Both the position numbers and the translations under genes were made by a program. This document shows positions 34,694-43,666 of a stretch of DNA of 64,000 nucleotides, one piece after another (within the stretch, counting starts at the first letter, position 1; the number at the start of each line of letters is the position of its first letter). Source of the stretch: Pseudomonas sp. TCU-HL1 (GTDB taxonomy: Bacteria > Pseudomonadota > Gammaproteobacteria > Pseudomonadales > Pseudomonadaceae); NCBI RefSeq assembly GCF_001708505.1, contig NZ_CP015992.1, positions 4,650,001-4,714,000 on the forward strand. The letters are read 5' to 3'. Under the pieces are notes generated by a model. It was not told the DNA's origin and did not search any database. It saw only the letters and a program-made list of their open reading frames with translations.

Positions 34694-35509
34694 ATGCGCC
34701 TGATCAACCGCCAACCGGACCGCGCCGGACGCCTGATCCTGGTCCTGCTGCCGTTCGCCCTGCTGCTGTTCGCCTACTTCACCGGCTCGGCGGCCCGGCT
34801 CACGGAGAACCCCAACGACAAGCTGCTGCCCAGCGCGGCGCAGATGAGTGAGGCCGTCGAGCGCCTGGCCTTCACCGAGGACAAGCGCAGCGGCGAGTAC
34901 CTGTTCTGGCAGGACACCGCATCGAGTCTGAAACGCCTGGCGCTGGGCCTGTCCATCGCCGCGCTGCTGGGCCTGACACTGGGCATCGCCGCCGGCACCC
35001 TGCCGCTGTTCGGCGCGCCGCTGTCGCCCCTGCTGACGGTGCTGTCGATGATTCCACCATTGGCGATCCTGCCGATCCTGTTCATCGTCTTCGGCCTGGG
35101 CGAGCTGTCCAAGGTGATGCTGATCGTCATCGGCGTCGCCCCCTGCATCGCCCGCGACCTGGAGCAGCGCGCACGGGAAATCCCCCGTGAACTGCTGATC
35201 AAGGCGCAGACGCTCGGCGCCAATACCTGGACGCTGATCCTGCGGGTGGTGCTGCCGCAACTGCTGCCGCGCCTGCTGATTTCCCTGCGCCTGGTGCTGG
35301 GCTCGGCCTGGTTGTTCCTGATCGCCGCCGAAGCCATCGCCTCCACCGATGGCCTGGGCTACCGCATCTTCCTGGTCCGCCGCTACCTGGCCATGGACGT
35401 GATCCTCCCCTACGTGGCGTGGATCACCCTGCTCGCCTGGCTGATGGACCTGGGCCTGCGCCAGCTCACCCGGCTGGCCTTCCCCTGGTACGAAGGAGCC
35501 AAGGCATGA
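34694..35509 (+). CDS. ABC transporter permease of the guanidine operon
   Basis: This 271-residue inner-membrane permease is of the SsuC/TauC/NrtB type. It has an N-terminal span (LILVLLPFALLLFAYFTG), further spans near 80-145 and 190-260, and the EAA-like cytoplasmic loop ELLIKAQTLGANTWTLILRVVLPQLLPRLL that contacts the ATPase. GAGAA precedes the start. Its stop overlaps the next start as ATGA, so it is coupled to the ATPase gene. Confidence 0.9.
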   Translation: MRLINRQPDRAGRLILVLLPFALLLFAYFTGSAARLTENPNDKLLPSAAQMSEAVERLAFTEDKRSGEYLFWQDTASSLKRLALGLSIAALLGLTLGIAAGTLPLFGAPLSPLLTVLSMIPPLAILPILFIVFGLGELSKVMLIVIGVAPCIARDLEQRAREIPRELLIKAQTLGANTWTLILRVVLPQLLPRLLISLRLVLGSAWLFLIAAEAIASTDGLGYRIFLVRRYLAMDVILPYVAWITLLAWLMDLGLRQLTRLAFPWYEGAKA

Positions 35510-36303
35510 GCCTCATCAGCGTCCGCAATGTCTGGCAGGAATATGGCGACCAGGTGGTGCTGGAGAACCTCGACCTGTCGGTGAATGAAGGCGAGTTCTG
35601 CACCCTGGTCGGCGCTTCCGGCTGCGGCAAATCCACCTTCCTGCGCATGCTGCTGGGCCAGGAATCGCCCAGCCGCGGCAGCATCCTGCTGGACGGCAAA
35701 CCGCTGGCGGCCGAGCCCGACGCCAGCCGCGGCGTGGTGTTCCAGCGCTATTCGGTGTTCCCGCACCTGAGCGTGCTGGATAACGTCGCCCTTGGCCTGG
35801 AACTGCCCCGCTCGCCCCTCTTCGGCCGATTGTTCGGTGGCGCGAAACGCGCCGCCCGTGAGGAAGCTGCGGCCATTCTCGCCAAGGTCGGCCTGGGCCA
35901 TGCACTGGACAAGTACCCCAGCCAGCTTTCCGGCGGCATGCAACAACGCCTGGCCATCACCCAGGCGCTGATCATGAAACCCCGCATGTTGCTGCTGGAC
36001 GAGCCCTTCGGCGCCCTCGATCCGGGCATCCGCAAGGACATGCACGAACTGCTGCTCGGCCTCTGGCGCGAAACCCGGCTCACCGTGTTCATGGTCACCC
36101 ACGACCTCTCCGAAGGCTTCAGCCTGGGCACCCGCCTGCTGGTCTTTGACAAGGTGCGCCAGGACCCGCATGCACCCAACGCCTTCGGTGCGCGCATCAC
36201 CTACGACATTCCCCTGAACAGCGACCGCCGTGCTGCCCGCGCGGCCGTCGAGGCCCTGCCGGAGCGAGTCACCTCCGCCCTGCATCCTGCCATCGCCCAC
36301 TGA
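35506..36303 (+). CDS. ABC transporter ATP-binding protein of the guanidine operon
   Basis: This 265-residue cytoplasmic ATPase drives the importer. It has Walker A GASGCGKST near residue 38, a Q-loop in VVFQRYSVFPHLSV, the signature LSGGMQQRL, Walker B MLLLDEPFGALD and the switch His in VTHDLSEGF. The start at 35506 overlaps the permease stop and is preceded by AAGGAG. A longer in-frame start at 35419 would overlap the permease by 90 bp and is not needed. Confidence 0.92.
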   Translation: MSLISVRNVWQEYGDQVVLENLDLSVNEGEFCTLVGASGCGKSTFLRMLLGQESPSRGSILLDGKPLAAEPDASRGVVFQRYSVFPHLSVLDNVALGLELPRSPLFGRLFGGAKRAAREEAAAILAKVGLGHALDKYPSQLSGGMQQRLAITQALIMKPRMLLLDEPFGALDPGIRKDMHELLLGLWRETRLTVFMVTHDLSEGFSLGTRLLVFDKVRQDPHAPNAFGARITYDIPLNSDRRAARAAVEALPERVTSALHPAIAH

Positions 36304-36317
36304 CAAGGAGCCGGCCC

Positions 36318-37046
36318 ATGACCGCATCCCTGACCCTGAGCCCGACCCTCTACGAAGAAACCGTCCCCGGCGGCGGCCACACCTCCTTCGTGCTCAAGCG
36401 CGGCCAACAGCTGCGCATCACCGACCTCGAAGGTGGCGCCAACGTCAGCCTGCTGCTGCTCAACGCTCAAGAGAAGAGCGAGCGCCTCAATCTGCCGGAC
36501 AGCCTGAAGTGCCAGCACACCGCCAAGCTCACCGCCGGCCACTGCCTCTACTCCGACATGGGCCGGGTACTGGCCGCCATCACCGCCGACACCTGCGGCT
36601 GGCACGACAGCTTCGGCGGCGTGCTCAACGCGGAGGAAGTGAGGGAAAAGTACGGTGCCGGGCGCTACCAGGAACTGCGCAACGGTTTCTTCCGCAACGG
36701 TGTGGACAACCTGCTGGTGGAGATGGGCAAGTGGGACCTGGGGCTTTCCGACCTGCTGATGTGCCTGAACCTCTTCAGCAAGGTCACCGTGGACAGTGAC
36801 GGCTGCTTCCACTTCCAGCCGGGCAACTCCAAGGCCAGCGACTACATCGAGCTCTACGCGCCCATGGACACGCTGGTGGTGCTCACCGCCCTGCAGCACC
36901 CCATGGACCCCAACCCCGCCTATGCGCCCAAGCCCGTGACCCTGGCCTGGCAGCAGGTACAGAGCGACGGCATCACCCTGCTCTGCCGCACCTCGCGCCC
37001 GGAGAACGGTCGCGGCTTCCACAACACCGAACGCCTGTATATCTGA
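36318..37046 (+). CDS. Urea carboxylase-associated protein 2 (DUF1989; carboxyguanidine deiminase subunit)
   Basis: This 242-residue member of the DUF1989 family has conserved phrases ITDLEGGANVSLLLLNAQEKSERLNLPD, DMGRVLAAITADTCGWHD and NLFSKVTVD. Work on guanidine use in bacteria assigns the paired DUF1989 proteins next to the carboxylase as CgdA/CgdB, which deiminate carboxyguanidine to allophanate. Which of the two names belongs to which gene is not decided here. AAGGAG precedes the start. The next gene is its shorter paralogue, 11 bp after the stop. Confidence 0.87.
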   Translation: MTASLTLSPTLYEETVPGGGHTSFVLKRGQQLRITDLEGGANVSLLLLNAQEKSERLNLPDSLKCQHTAKLTAGHCLYSDMGRVLAAITADTCGWHDSFGGVLNAEEVREKYGAGRYQELRNGFFRNGVDNLLVEMGKWDLGLSDLLMCLNLFSKVTVDSDGCFHFQPGNSKASDYIELYAPMDTLVVLTALQHPMDPNPAYAPKPVTLAWQQVQSDGITLLCRTSRPENGRGFHNTERLYI

Positions 37047-37057
37047 GGGCCACCCGG

Positions 37058-37693
37058 ATGAACCTGACCCACAGCGAAAAACACTCCGAAGCCGCGGTGT
37101 ACCGCGCCGTGATTGCCGCCGGCGAACCTTTCATGACTGAAGTGAAGGCCGGCCAGACCGTTCGCCTGCTGGACCTGGAAGGCAACCAGGCGGTGGACAC
37201 CCTGTTCTACAGCGCCCGCAACCCACGCGAGCGCTACGACGTGCAGCGCACCCTGCGCCGGCAGAACCGCGTCTACCTCAGCGCCGGCAGTGTGCTCTAT
37301 TCCAACCTCGGCAACCCGATGCTGACCCTCACCGCCGACACCTGCGGCCGCCACGACACCCTCGGCGGCGCCTGCGCCCAGGAGAGCAACACCGTGCGCT
37401 ACGCGCTGGACAAGCGCTACATGCACAGCTGCCGCGACAACTTCCTGCGCGCCTGCCTGCACGATGGGCGCCTCACCAAGCGCGACATCAGCGCCAACAT
37501 CAACTTCTTCATGAACGTGCCGGTCACCCCGGAAGGCGGCCTGACCTTCGAAGACGGCATCTCCGCCGCCGGCAAGTACGTCGAGCTCAAGGCGCACATG
37601 GACATCATCGTGCTGATCTCCAACTGCCCGCAGCTGAACAACCCCTGCAACGCCTACAACCCAACGCCCGCTGAGGTGCTGGTATGGGACTGA
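37058..37693 (+). CDS. Urea carboxylase-associated protein 1 (DUF1989; carboxyguanidine deiminase subunit)
   Basis: This 211-residue paralogue of the preceding protein shares the DUF1989 pattern: VRLLDLEGNQAVDTLFYSA, LTADTCGRHDTLGG, CRDNFLRACLHDG and NINFFMNVPVTPEG. Cysteine and histidine residues in these blocks are likely metal or active-site residues. It is thought to form a heteromeric carboxyguanidine deiminase with its neighbour. The start at 37058 follows the previous stop closely, indicating co-translation. Confidence 0.87.
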   Translation: MNLTHSEKHSEAAVYRAVIAAGEPFMTEVKAGQTVRLLDLEGNQAVDTLFYSARNPRERYDVQRTLRRQNRVYLSAGSVLYSNLGNPMLTLTADTCGRHDTLGGACAQESNTVRYALDKRYMHSCRDNFLRACLHDGRLTKRDISANINFFMNVPVTPEGGLTFEDGISAAGKYVELKAHMDIIVLISNCPQLNNPCNAYNPTPAEVLVWD

Positions 37694-37760
37694 AGCAGCT
37701 GCGCGCCTGGCTTTTCCTGTTGTGCCAGAGCCGCTCGGGGCAGTGCCTGCATAAGCACTC

Positions 37761-37833
37761 CGTAGGATGGGTAGAGCCTGCGAAACCCATCGCTCCGGAC
37801 TGATGGGTTTCGCTCCGCTCTACCCATCCTACG
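37761..37833. repeat. Long perfect-arm palindrome before the carboxylase gene
   Basis: CGTAGGATGGGTAGAGC (37761-37777) and its exact complement (37817-37833) form 17-bp arms. An inner pair, CGAAACCCAT (37781-37790) and ATGGGTTTCG (37803-37812), extends the hairpin to nearly the whole element. It sits in the 221-bp gap inside the operon. No T-tract follows, so it is more likely an mRNA-stabilising or processing structure, or a mobile palindromic repeat, than a terminator. Confidence 0.7.
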
Positions 37834-37914
37834 CACACCGGATTCCAGCCACGGACGACCGTGGTGCAGACGAATAAGGCGGGACGACCCGCCATCCCTT
37901 TCGAGGGTTCTGCA

Positions 37915-40900
37915 ATGTTCGACAAACTCCTGATCGCCAACCGCGGCGCCATCGCCTGCCGCATCCTGCGTACCCTGCGCCAGCTCGACGTGCGCGGCGT
38001 GGCCGTTTACTCCGAAGCCGACGCTGCCAGCCTGCACATCCAGCAGGCGGACCAGGCGATCAGCCTGGGCGACGGCCCGGCCGCCAGCACCTATCTGGTG
38101 GTGGACAAGATCCTCGCAGCCGCTCGTGACAGCGGCGCCCAGGCCATTCACCCCGGCTATGGCTTCCTCTCCGAAAACGCCGCCTTCGCCGAAGCCTGCG
38201 AAGCCGCCGGCATCGCCTTCGTCGGTCCGACGCCGGAGCAGCTGCGGGTGTTCGGCCTGAAGCACACCGCGCGCGCCCTGGCCAAGGCCAACGGCGTGCC
38301 CATGCTGGAAGGCACCGAACTGCTGGAGAGCCTGGAGTCTGCCCTGGCTGCCGGCGAGCAGGTCGGTTACCCGGTGATGCTGAAGAGCACCGCTGGCGGT
38401 GGCGGCATCGGCATGCGTGTCTGCCGTTCGGCCACGGAGCTGAGCGAAGCCTTCGAGGCCGTGAAGCGCCTCGGGCAGAACAACTTCAGCGACTCCGGCG
38501 TGTTCATCGAGAAATACATCCAGCGCGCCCGCCACCTGGAGGTGCAGGTGTTCGGCGATGGCCGTAGCGAGGTGATCGCCCTCGGCGTGCGTGACTGCTC
38601 GGTGCAGCGGCGCAATCAGAAAGTGCTGGAAGAAACCCCGGCACCCAACCTGCCCGCCGGCATGGCCGATGAGCTATGCGCCGCCGCCATCAAGCTGGCC
38701 AGCGCGGTCAGTTACCGCAGTGCCGGTACGGTGGAGTTCGTCTACGACAGCGAGGCCGAGCGCTTCTATTTCCTCGAAGTGAACACCCGCCTGCAGGTGG
38801 AGCACGGCGTCACCGAACAGGTCTGGGGCGTGGACCTGGTGCGCTGGATGATCGAACTGGCCGCCGGCACCCTGCCACCCCTGGCGGAACTGGCTGAAGG
38901 CCTCTCCCCCAACGGCCATGCCATCCAGGCACGGCTCTATGCAGAAGACCCGGGCCGCGACTTCCAGCCCTGCCCCGGCCTGCTCACTGCGGTCGCCTTT
39001 CCCGAGACCGATGGCAAGCACCTACGCATCGACACCTGGGTGGAGGCTGGTTGCGAAGTACCGCCCTACTTCGACCCGATGATCGCCAAGCTGATCACCT
39101 GGGCGACTAGCCGCGAGGGGGCCAGCGCGGCGCTGGACCAGGCCCTGGCCGACACCACGCTCTACGGCGTGGAATCCAACCGCAGCTACCTGCGGCAGAT
39201 CCTGGCTGATGAACCGTTTGCCAGCGGCTCGCCCTGGACCCGCTGCCTGGAAGGCCTCGCCTACCGCACGAACACCTTCGAAGTGCTCGGCGCCGGCACC
39301 CAGACCACGGTGCAGGATTACCCCGGCCGGCTCGGCTACTGGGCGGTGGGCGTACCGCCGTCCGGCCCCATGGACAGCCGCGCGCTGCGCCTGGGCAATC
39401 GCCTGCTGGGCAATGCCGAAGGTGAAGCCGGACTGGAAATCACCATGAGCGGCCCGACCCTGCGCTTCAACACCGATGCCGTGGTGGCAGTCACCGGCGC
39501 GCCGATTCCGCTGACCCTCGACGGCCAGTCGCAACCGATGGACACCGCCCTGCTGGTGTCGGCGGGCGCCACCCTTGCCCTCGGGACAATCGCCGGGGCC
39601 GGTGCGCGCAGCTACCTCTGCGTGCGCGGCGGCTTGCAAGTGCCGGACTATCTCGGCAGCAAGAGCACCTTCACCCTCGGCCAGTTCGGCGGCCACGGCG
39701 GCCGCGCCCTGCGCGCCGGCGACGTGCTGCACCTTGCTCCACTGACCGACCGCAGCGCCGGCCAGGTGCTGGAGCCTGCGCAGCGCACCGTCCTGCCGGA
39801 CGTGCGTACCCTGCGGGTGATCTACGGCCCCCACGGTGCCCCGGAATACTTCACCCCCGCTTACATCGACACCTTCTTCGCCACCGACTGGGAAGTGCAT
39901 TTCAACTCCAGCCGCACCGGCGTCCGCCTGATCGGACCAAAGCCCGAATGGGTACGCGAAAGTGGCGGCGAAGCCGGCCTGCACCCCTCCAACATCCACG
40001 ACAACCCCTACGCCATCGGCGCCGTGGATTTCACCGGCGACATGCCGGTGATCCTCGGCCCGGACGGCCCCAGCCTCGGCGGTTTCGTCTGTCCGGTGAC
40101 CCTCATCGAAGCGGACCTCTGGCAACTGGGGCAGTTGAAGGCGGGGGACAAGGTGCGCTTTGTAGCGGTGAGCATTGGGGAGGCTCGCCATCTTGCGCGC
40201 GCGCTCGACGCATGCACGTACAGCTCCCTCTCCCGCTTGCGGGAGAGGGCGGGGGGAGAGGGACAGCCCGAGCACGGAGTCCTGCCCTCTCCCCTAGCCC
40301 CTCTCCCTGAAGGGAGAGGGGAACCGGCCGTGCTCGACCTGGGCGAAGCCGACAAACGCCTGGTCGCCCGCCTTTCCGGCGATACCCACCTGCTGCTGGA
40401 GATCGGCGCACCGGAACTGGACCTGGTGCTGCGCTTCCGCGCCCATGCGCTGATGCAGGCACTGGAGGCCAAAGCCGTGGATGGCGTGATCGACCTGACG
40501 CCTGGAATCCGTTCCCTGCAGGTCCACTACCAGCCGGAAACCCTGCCGCTGGCGACGCTGCTGGACACCGTCGCCGGACTCTGGGATGACGTCTGCGCCG
40601 CCGGCGACCTGAAGGTGCCTTCGCGCATCGTGCATCTGCCCCTGTCCTGGGACGACCCGGCCTGCCAACTGGCCATCGAGAAATACATGACCACGGTGCG
40701 CAAGGACGCGCCCTGGTGCCCGAGCAACCTGGAGTTCATCCGCCGCATCAACGACCTGCCGGACCTGGACGACGTGCAGCGCACGGTATTCGACGCCAGC
40801 TACCTGGTGATGGGGCTGGGCGATGTCTACCTCGGCGCCCCTGTGGCCACACCGCTGGACCCGCGCCATCGCCTGGTGACCACCAAGTACAACCCGGCGC

Positions 40901-41568
40901 GCACCTGGACCGCCGAAAACTCGGTGGGCATCGGCGGTGCGTACATGTGCGTCTACGGCATGGAGGGCCCCGGCGGCTACCAGTTCGTCGGCCGCACCCT
41001 GCAGATGTGGAACCGCTACCGCGAGGTGGAGGCCTTCGGCGGAAAGCCCTGGCTGCTGCGCTTCTTCGACCAGATCCGCTTCTACCCGGTGACGGCCTCC
41101 GAGCTCACGCGCATTCGCCGCGACTTCCCGCTTGGCCACTACCCACTGCACATTGAAGAGAGCGAGCTGTGCCTGGCCGACTACCAGGCCTTCCTCGCCC
41201 GCGAGGCCGAGGGTATCGCCGCCTTCCGCAGCCAGCAGCAGTCTGCCTTCAATGCTGAAAGGGAACGCTGGATCGCTTCCGGGCAGGCCCATTTCGACAG
41301 CGAGGAGGTCGCCGCCGACCTGGGTGAAGACGCCCCGCTGGGCGCTGGCCAGCACGCGGTGGAAAGCCATATCGCTGGCAACCTCTGGCAGGTGCAGGTG
41401 GAGGAAGGCGCCAGCGTGAAGGCCGGGGACACGTTAGTGATCCTTGAATCCATGAAGATGGAAATCCCCCTCACCGCGCCTCGCGATGGTGTGGTGCGCG
41501 AGGTGCGGGTGCAGCCGGGCTCTCCGGTGCGCGCCGGGCAGCGGGTGGTGGTGATGGAGGAGGCCTGA
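37915..41568 (+). CDS. Guanidine carboxylase (urea carboxylase family, biotin-dependent)
   Basis: This enzyme carboxylates guanidine (or urea) using ATP and bicarbonate. The 1217-residue product contains a biotin carboxylase domain (1 to about 450; LLIANRGAIACRI, KSTAGGGGIGMR), an AHS2/KipA-like domain (about 460-765; VQDYPGRLGYWAVGVPPSGPMD), an AHS1/KipI-like domain (about 805-1030), and a C-terminal biotinyl domain with biotin Lys1181 in ESMKMEIP. The upstream guanidine riboswitch and DUF1989 pair favour guanidine over urea as the real substrate. Start 37915 is preferred to 37861, which adds non-conserved residues. A palindromic repeat is inserted in frame at 40223-40323, between the AHS2 and AHS1 domains. 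Confidence 0.9.
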   Translation: MFDKLLIANRGAIACRILRTLRQLDVRGVAVYSEADAASLHIQQADQAISLGDGPAASTYLVVDKILAAARDSGAQAIHPGYGFLSENAAFAEACEAAGIAFVGPTPEQLRVFGLKHTARALAKANGVPMLEGTELLESLESALAAGEQVGYPVMLKSTAGGGGIGMRVCRSATELSEAFEAVKRLGQNNFSDSGVFIEKYIQRARHLEVQVFGDGRSEVIALGVRDCSVQRRNQKVLEETPAPNLPAGMADELCAAAIKLASAVSYRSAGTVEFVYDSEAERFYFLEVNTRLQVEHGVTEQVWGVDLVRWMIELAAGTLPPLAELAEGLSPNGHAIQARLYAEDPGRDFQPCPGLLTAVAFPETDGKHLRIDTWVEAGCEVPPYFDPMIAKLITWATSREGASAALDQALADTTLYGVESNRSYLRQILADEPFASGSPWTRCLEGLAYRTNTFEVLGAGTQTTVQDYPGRLGYWAVGVPPSGPMDSRALRLGNRLLGNAEGEAGLEITMSGPTLRFNTDAVVAVTGAPIPLTLDGQSQPMDTALLVSAGATLALGTIAGAGARSYLCVRGGLQVPDYLGSKSTFTLGQFGGHGGRALRAGDVLHLAPLTDRSAGQVLEPAQRTVLPDVRTLRVIYGPHGAPEYFTPAYIDTFFATDWEVHFNSSRTGVRLIGPKPEWVRESGGEAGLHPSNIHDNPYAIGAVDFTGDMPVILGPDGPSLGGFVCPVTLIEADLWQLGQLKAGDKVRFVAVSIGEARHLARALDACTYSSLSRLRERAGGEGQPEHGVLPSPLAPLPEGRGEPAVLDLGEADKRLVARLSGDTHLLLEIGAPELDLVLRFRAHALMQALEAKAVDGVIDLTPGIRSLQVHYQPETLPLATLLDTVAGLWDDVCAAGDLKVPSRIVHLPLSWDDPACQLAIEKYMTTVRKDAPWCPSNLEFIRRINDLPDLDDVQRTVFDASYLVMGLGDVYLGAPVATPLDPRHRLVTTKYNPARTWTAENSVGIGGAYMCVYGMEGPGGYQFVGRTLQMWNRYREVEAFGGKPWLLRFFDQIRFYPVTASELTRIRRDFPLGHYPLHIEESELCLADYQAFLAREAEGIAAFRSQQQSAFNAERERWIASGQAHFDSEEVAADLGEDAPLGAGQHAVESHIAGNLWQVQVEEGASVKAGDTLVILESMKMEIPLTAPRDGVVREVRVQPGSPVRAGQRVVVMEEA
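40223..40323 (+). repeat. Intergenic-type palindromic repeat inserted in frame in the carboxylase gene
   Basis: CCCTCTCCCGCTTGCGGGAGAGGG (40226-40249) is a perfect palindrome, and CCCTCTCCC with CTCTCCCTGAAGGGAGAGGGG follows near 40284-40321. Such CCCTCTCCC/GGGAGAGGG elements normally lie between genes. Here the element is read through without a stop as a peptide containing SPLAPLPEGRGE, at residues about 770-803. It falls in the linker between two domains. Confidence 0.85.
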
Positions 41569-41682
41569 TCTCGAATGGATGATTGAAGGACAACCTTGTA
41601 GGAGCGAATTAAGCAGCGCTCATTGCCGGTCCCCATCCGCAGCCCTACAGTTCAAGCGGCACCGCACGCAAAAGGACCCGCA

Positions 41683-42759
41683 ATGCCGCCGCTCAGCCAC
41701 GACCAGGCGCAACACCGCGCCGACGATATCCAGGCCTTCTACCGGGAAGTGGAGCGCCTGCACGAAGAGCAGGCCCTGCTGCTCTCCCCCGAACAGATCG
41801 ACCAGCTGGGCAAACATCACCGCCAATTGCTGGCGGATTATCGCAACGCCTTCGACATCGATCCGGATGCCCAGGCCCGACGCCTGTCCCTCGGCATGCG
41901 CATCGCATCCCTGCTGGGCGCCCTGGCACTGGCCGCCAGCCTGCTGTTCTTCTTCTATCAGTTCTGGGGGCTGTTTCCGGATACTGCCCAGGTCGGCATC
42001 CTGGCCGGTTTTTCCCTGGGCAGCCTGCTGCTGACCCTACTGCTGCGCCAACGCGCCCCCGCCGGTTACTTCACCAAGCTGGCGGCGGTACTGGCCTTTG
42101 CCTGCTTCGTGCTGAACGTGGTCATGCTCGGGCAGATCTTCAATATCGCGCCTAGTAACAAGGCCCTGCTGCCCTGGGCCGCCTATGCCCTGCTGCTGGC
42201 CTATGCCTGCGACGTGCGCGTGCTGCTGGGCGCTGGCCTGGCCTGCATCATGGCGCTGGTGGCAACTCAGCTGACCCGCTGGAGCGGCCTCTATTGGCTG
42301 GATTGCACCGAGCGGCCAGAACACCTGCTACCCGCCGGGTTGATGATTTTCCTGGTACCGCAGTTCCTCTCCCAGACAAGCTTCAGCGGCTTTGCCGCGA
42401 TCTACCGGGTGATGGGCCTGCTCGGGATGTTCGTGCCGATCCTGGTGCTGGCCAACTGGGCGAACGGCAGCTATCTGCCCTGGTCGCGCGATCTGGTCGA
42501 GGGCCTCTACCAGCTCCTGGGATTCACCGGCGCGGCTCTGGCCATCTGGCTGGGCAACCGCTGTGACTGGCCGGAGGTGGTGCACACCAGCCTGCTGTTC
42601 TTCGTGCTCTTCCTTTACATCAAGCTGTTCGACTGGTGGTGGGAGGTGATGCCGAAGTACCTGTTCTTCCTCGTCCTCGGCCTGGTCGCCGTACTCATCC
42701 TGCTGGTACTCGGTCGCCTGCGCCGAACCCAGGCCAAAATGGGAGGCCAGCGCTCATGA
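41683..42759 (+). CDS. DUF2157 membrane protein
   Basis: This 358-residue integral membrane protein has a soluble N-terminal segment (about 1-75; AFYREVERLHEEQALLLSPEQIDQL) followed by about ten hydrophobic helices, beginning with SLLGALALAASLLFFFYQFW. This is the DUF2157 layout. The start at 41683 has AAGGA upstream; 41623 is a weaker alternative. The stop overlaps the start of the next gene as ATGA. The function is unknown and there is no clear link to the guanidine operon upstream. Confidence 0.8.
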   Translation: MPPLSHDQAQHRADDIQAFYREVERLHEEQALLLSPEQIDQLGKHHRQLLADYRNAFDIDPDAQARRLSLGMRIASLLGALALAASLLFFFYQFWGLFPDTAQVGILAGFSLGSLLLTLLLRQRAPAGYFTKLAAVLAFACFVLNVVMLGQIFNIAPSNKALLPWAAYALLLAYACDVRVLLGAGLACIMALVATQLTRWSGLYWLDCTERPEHLLPAGLMIFLVPQFLSQTSFSGFAAIYRVMGLLGMFVPILVLANWANGSYLPWSRDLVEGLYQLLGFTGAALAIWLGNRCDWPEVVHTSLLFFVLFLYIKLFDWWWEVMPKYLFFLVLGLVAVLILLVLGRLRRTQAKMGGQRS

Positions 42760-43610
42760 AAACCCGTACCGCACTGCTCGCCGGCCTGGCGCTGATCACC
42801 CTGACCAACGCCATTGCCCTCGGCGGCGCCTGGTTCAACCGCAATGGCGAACCGGACAGCCAACTGCTGCTTTCCGAGCGAGAACTGCGCCGCAGCTACG
42901 ACTGGGCGGAGCACGAGAACAGCGGCCTGGCCCTGCGCCTGGACTGGCGACGCCCCAGCGATCCGACCGGCACTGATCGTTACCAGAGCCTGATGCTGGA
43001 CGAAGCCAGCTTGCTGCGCCTGGGCTTCACTGCGGAGGACCGCGAGGCGTCGCGTGTGAACGACCGCAACCGCGAAGTGCTGGTGGTGCTGGAGTTGGAT
43101 GGTCCGGCACGCAAGGCCGAACTGGCACGCGCACGGCAGCAGTTGGAGGAAGCCCGCAGCGAGTTGCGCACCGCGCCGAAAGACAAGCGCCGGCAGGACG
43201 CCGAACGCGCCGCCCGCGACTATGTTGAACAGGAGGAGAAACGCGACAGCCGCCTGTTCGCCGTGGATGTGGGACTGGACCGTGAGGCCCTGCGCAGCCG
43301 CTATCCCGATCGCACCCAGTACGCCATCGCGCCGGGCACCGTCAGTGCCTGGGTTCGCGACGGGCGCCTGACCGGCCAGATCGGCCAGCTGCGCATTGCC
43401 CAGATCAACGTCCCCTATGCCCTGCGCGAAACACTGGGTGCGGAGCTGGCGCGCGACCACCGCAGCGATGGGCCACCGAGCTTTCGAGTGAAGCTGAGTT
43501 TTGGCCAGCGCCTGGAACCCTGGATCGATTCAGCCCCGGAGTTTCCGCATGGCGGCCGTCAGGGTAAGGCTGGAAACGCCGATAGCCTGACGTCAAGTAC
43601 CCGTCCGTGA
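42756..43610 (+). CDS. DUF4824-like protein with membrane anchor
   Basis: This 284-residue protein has one N-terminal hydrophobic helix (TALLAGLALITLTNAIALGGAW), then a periplasmic domain with ESGLALRLDW-like phrases and a charged coiled-coil region (RKAELARARQQLEEARSEL and EQEEKRDS) near residues 115-165. GGAGG precedes the ATG at 42756, which overlaps the DUF2157 stop. The two genes are a conserved-looking pair. The family name is from memory of similar pairs; the function is unknown. Confidence 0.72.
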   Translation: MKTRTALLAGLALITLTNAIALGGAWFNRNGEPDSQLLLSERELRRSYDWAEHENSGLALRLDWRRPSDPTGTDRYQSLMLDEASLLRLGFTAEDREASRVNDRNREVLVVLELDGPARKAELARARQQLEEARSELRTAPKDKRRQDAERAARDYVEQEEKRDSRLFAVDVGLDREALRSRYPDRTQYAIAPGTVSAWVRDGRLTGQIGQLRIAQINVPYALRETLGAELARDHRSDGPPSFRVKLSFGQRLEPWIDSAPEFPHGGRQGKAGNADSLTSSTRP

Positions 43611-43666
43611 CGCCCGCACCACCCGCACGCTAGCATTGCGCCACTACCCCGAGGCCAGGTTGTCAG

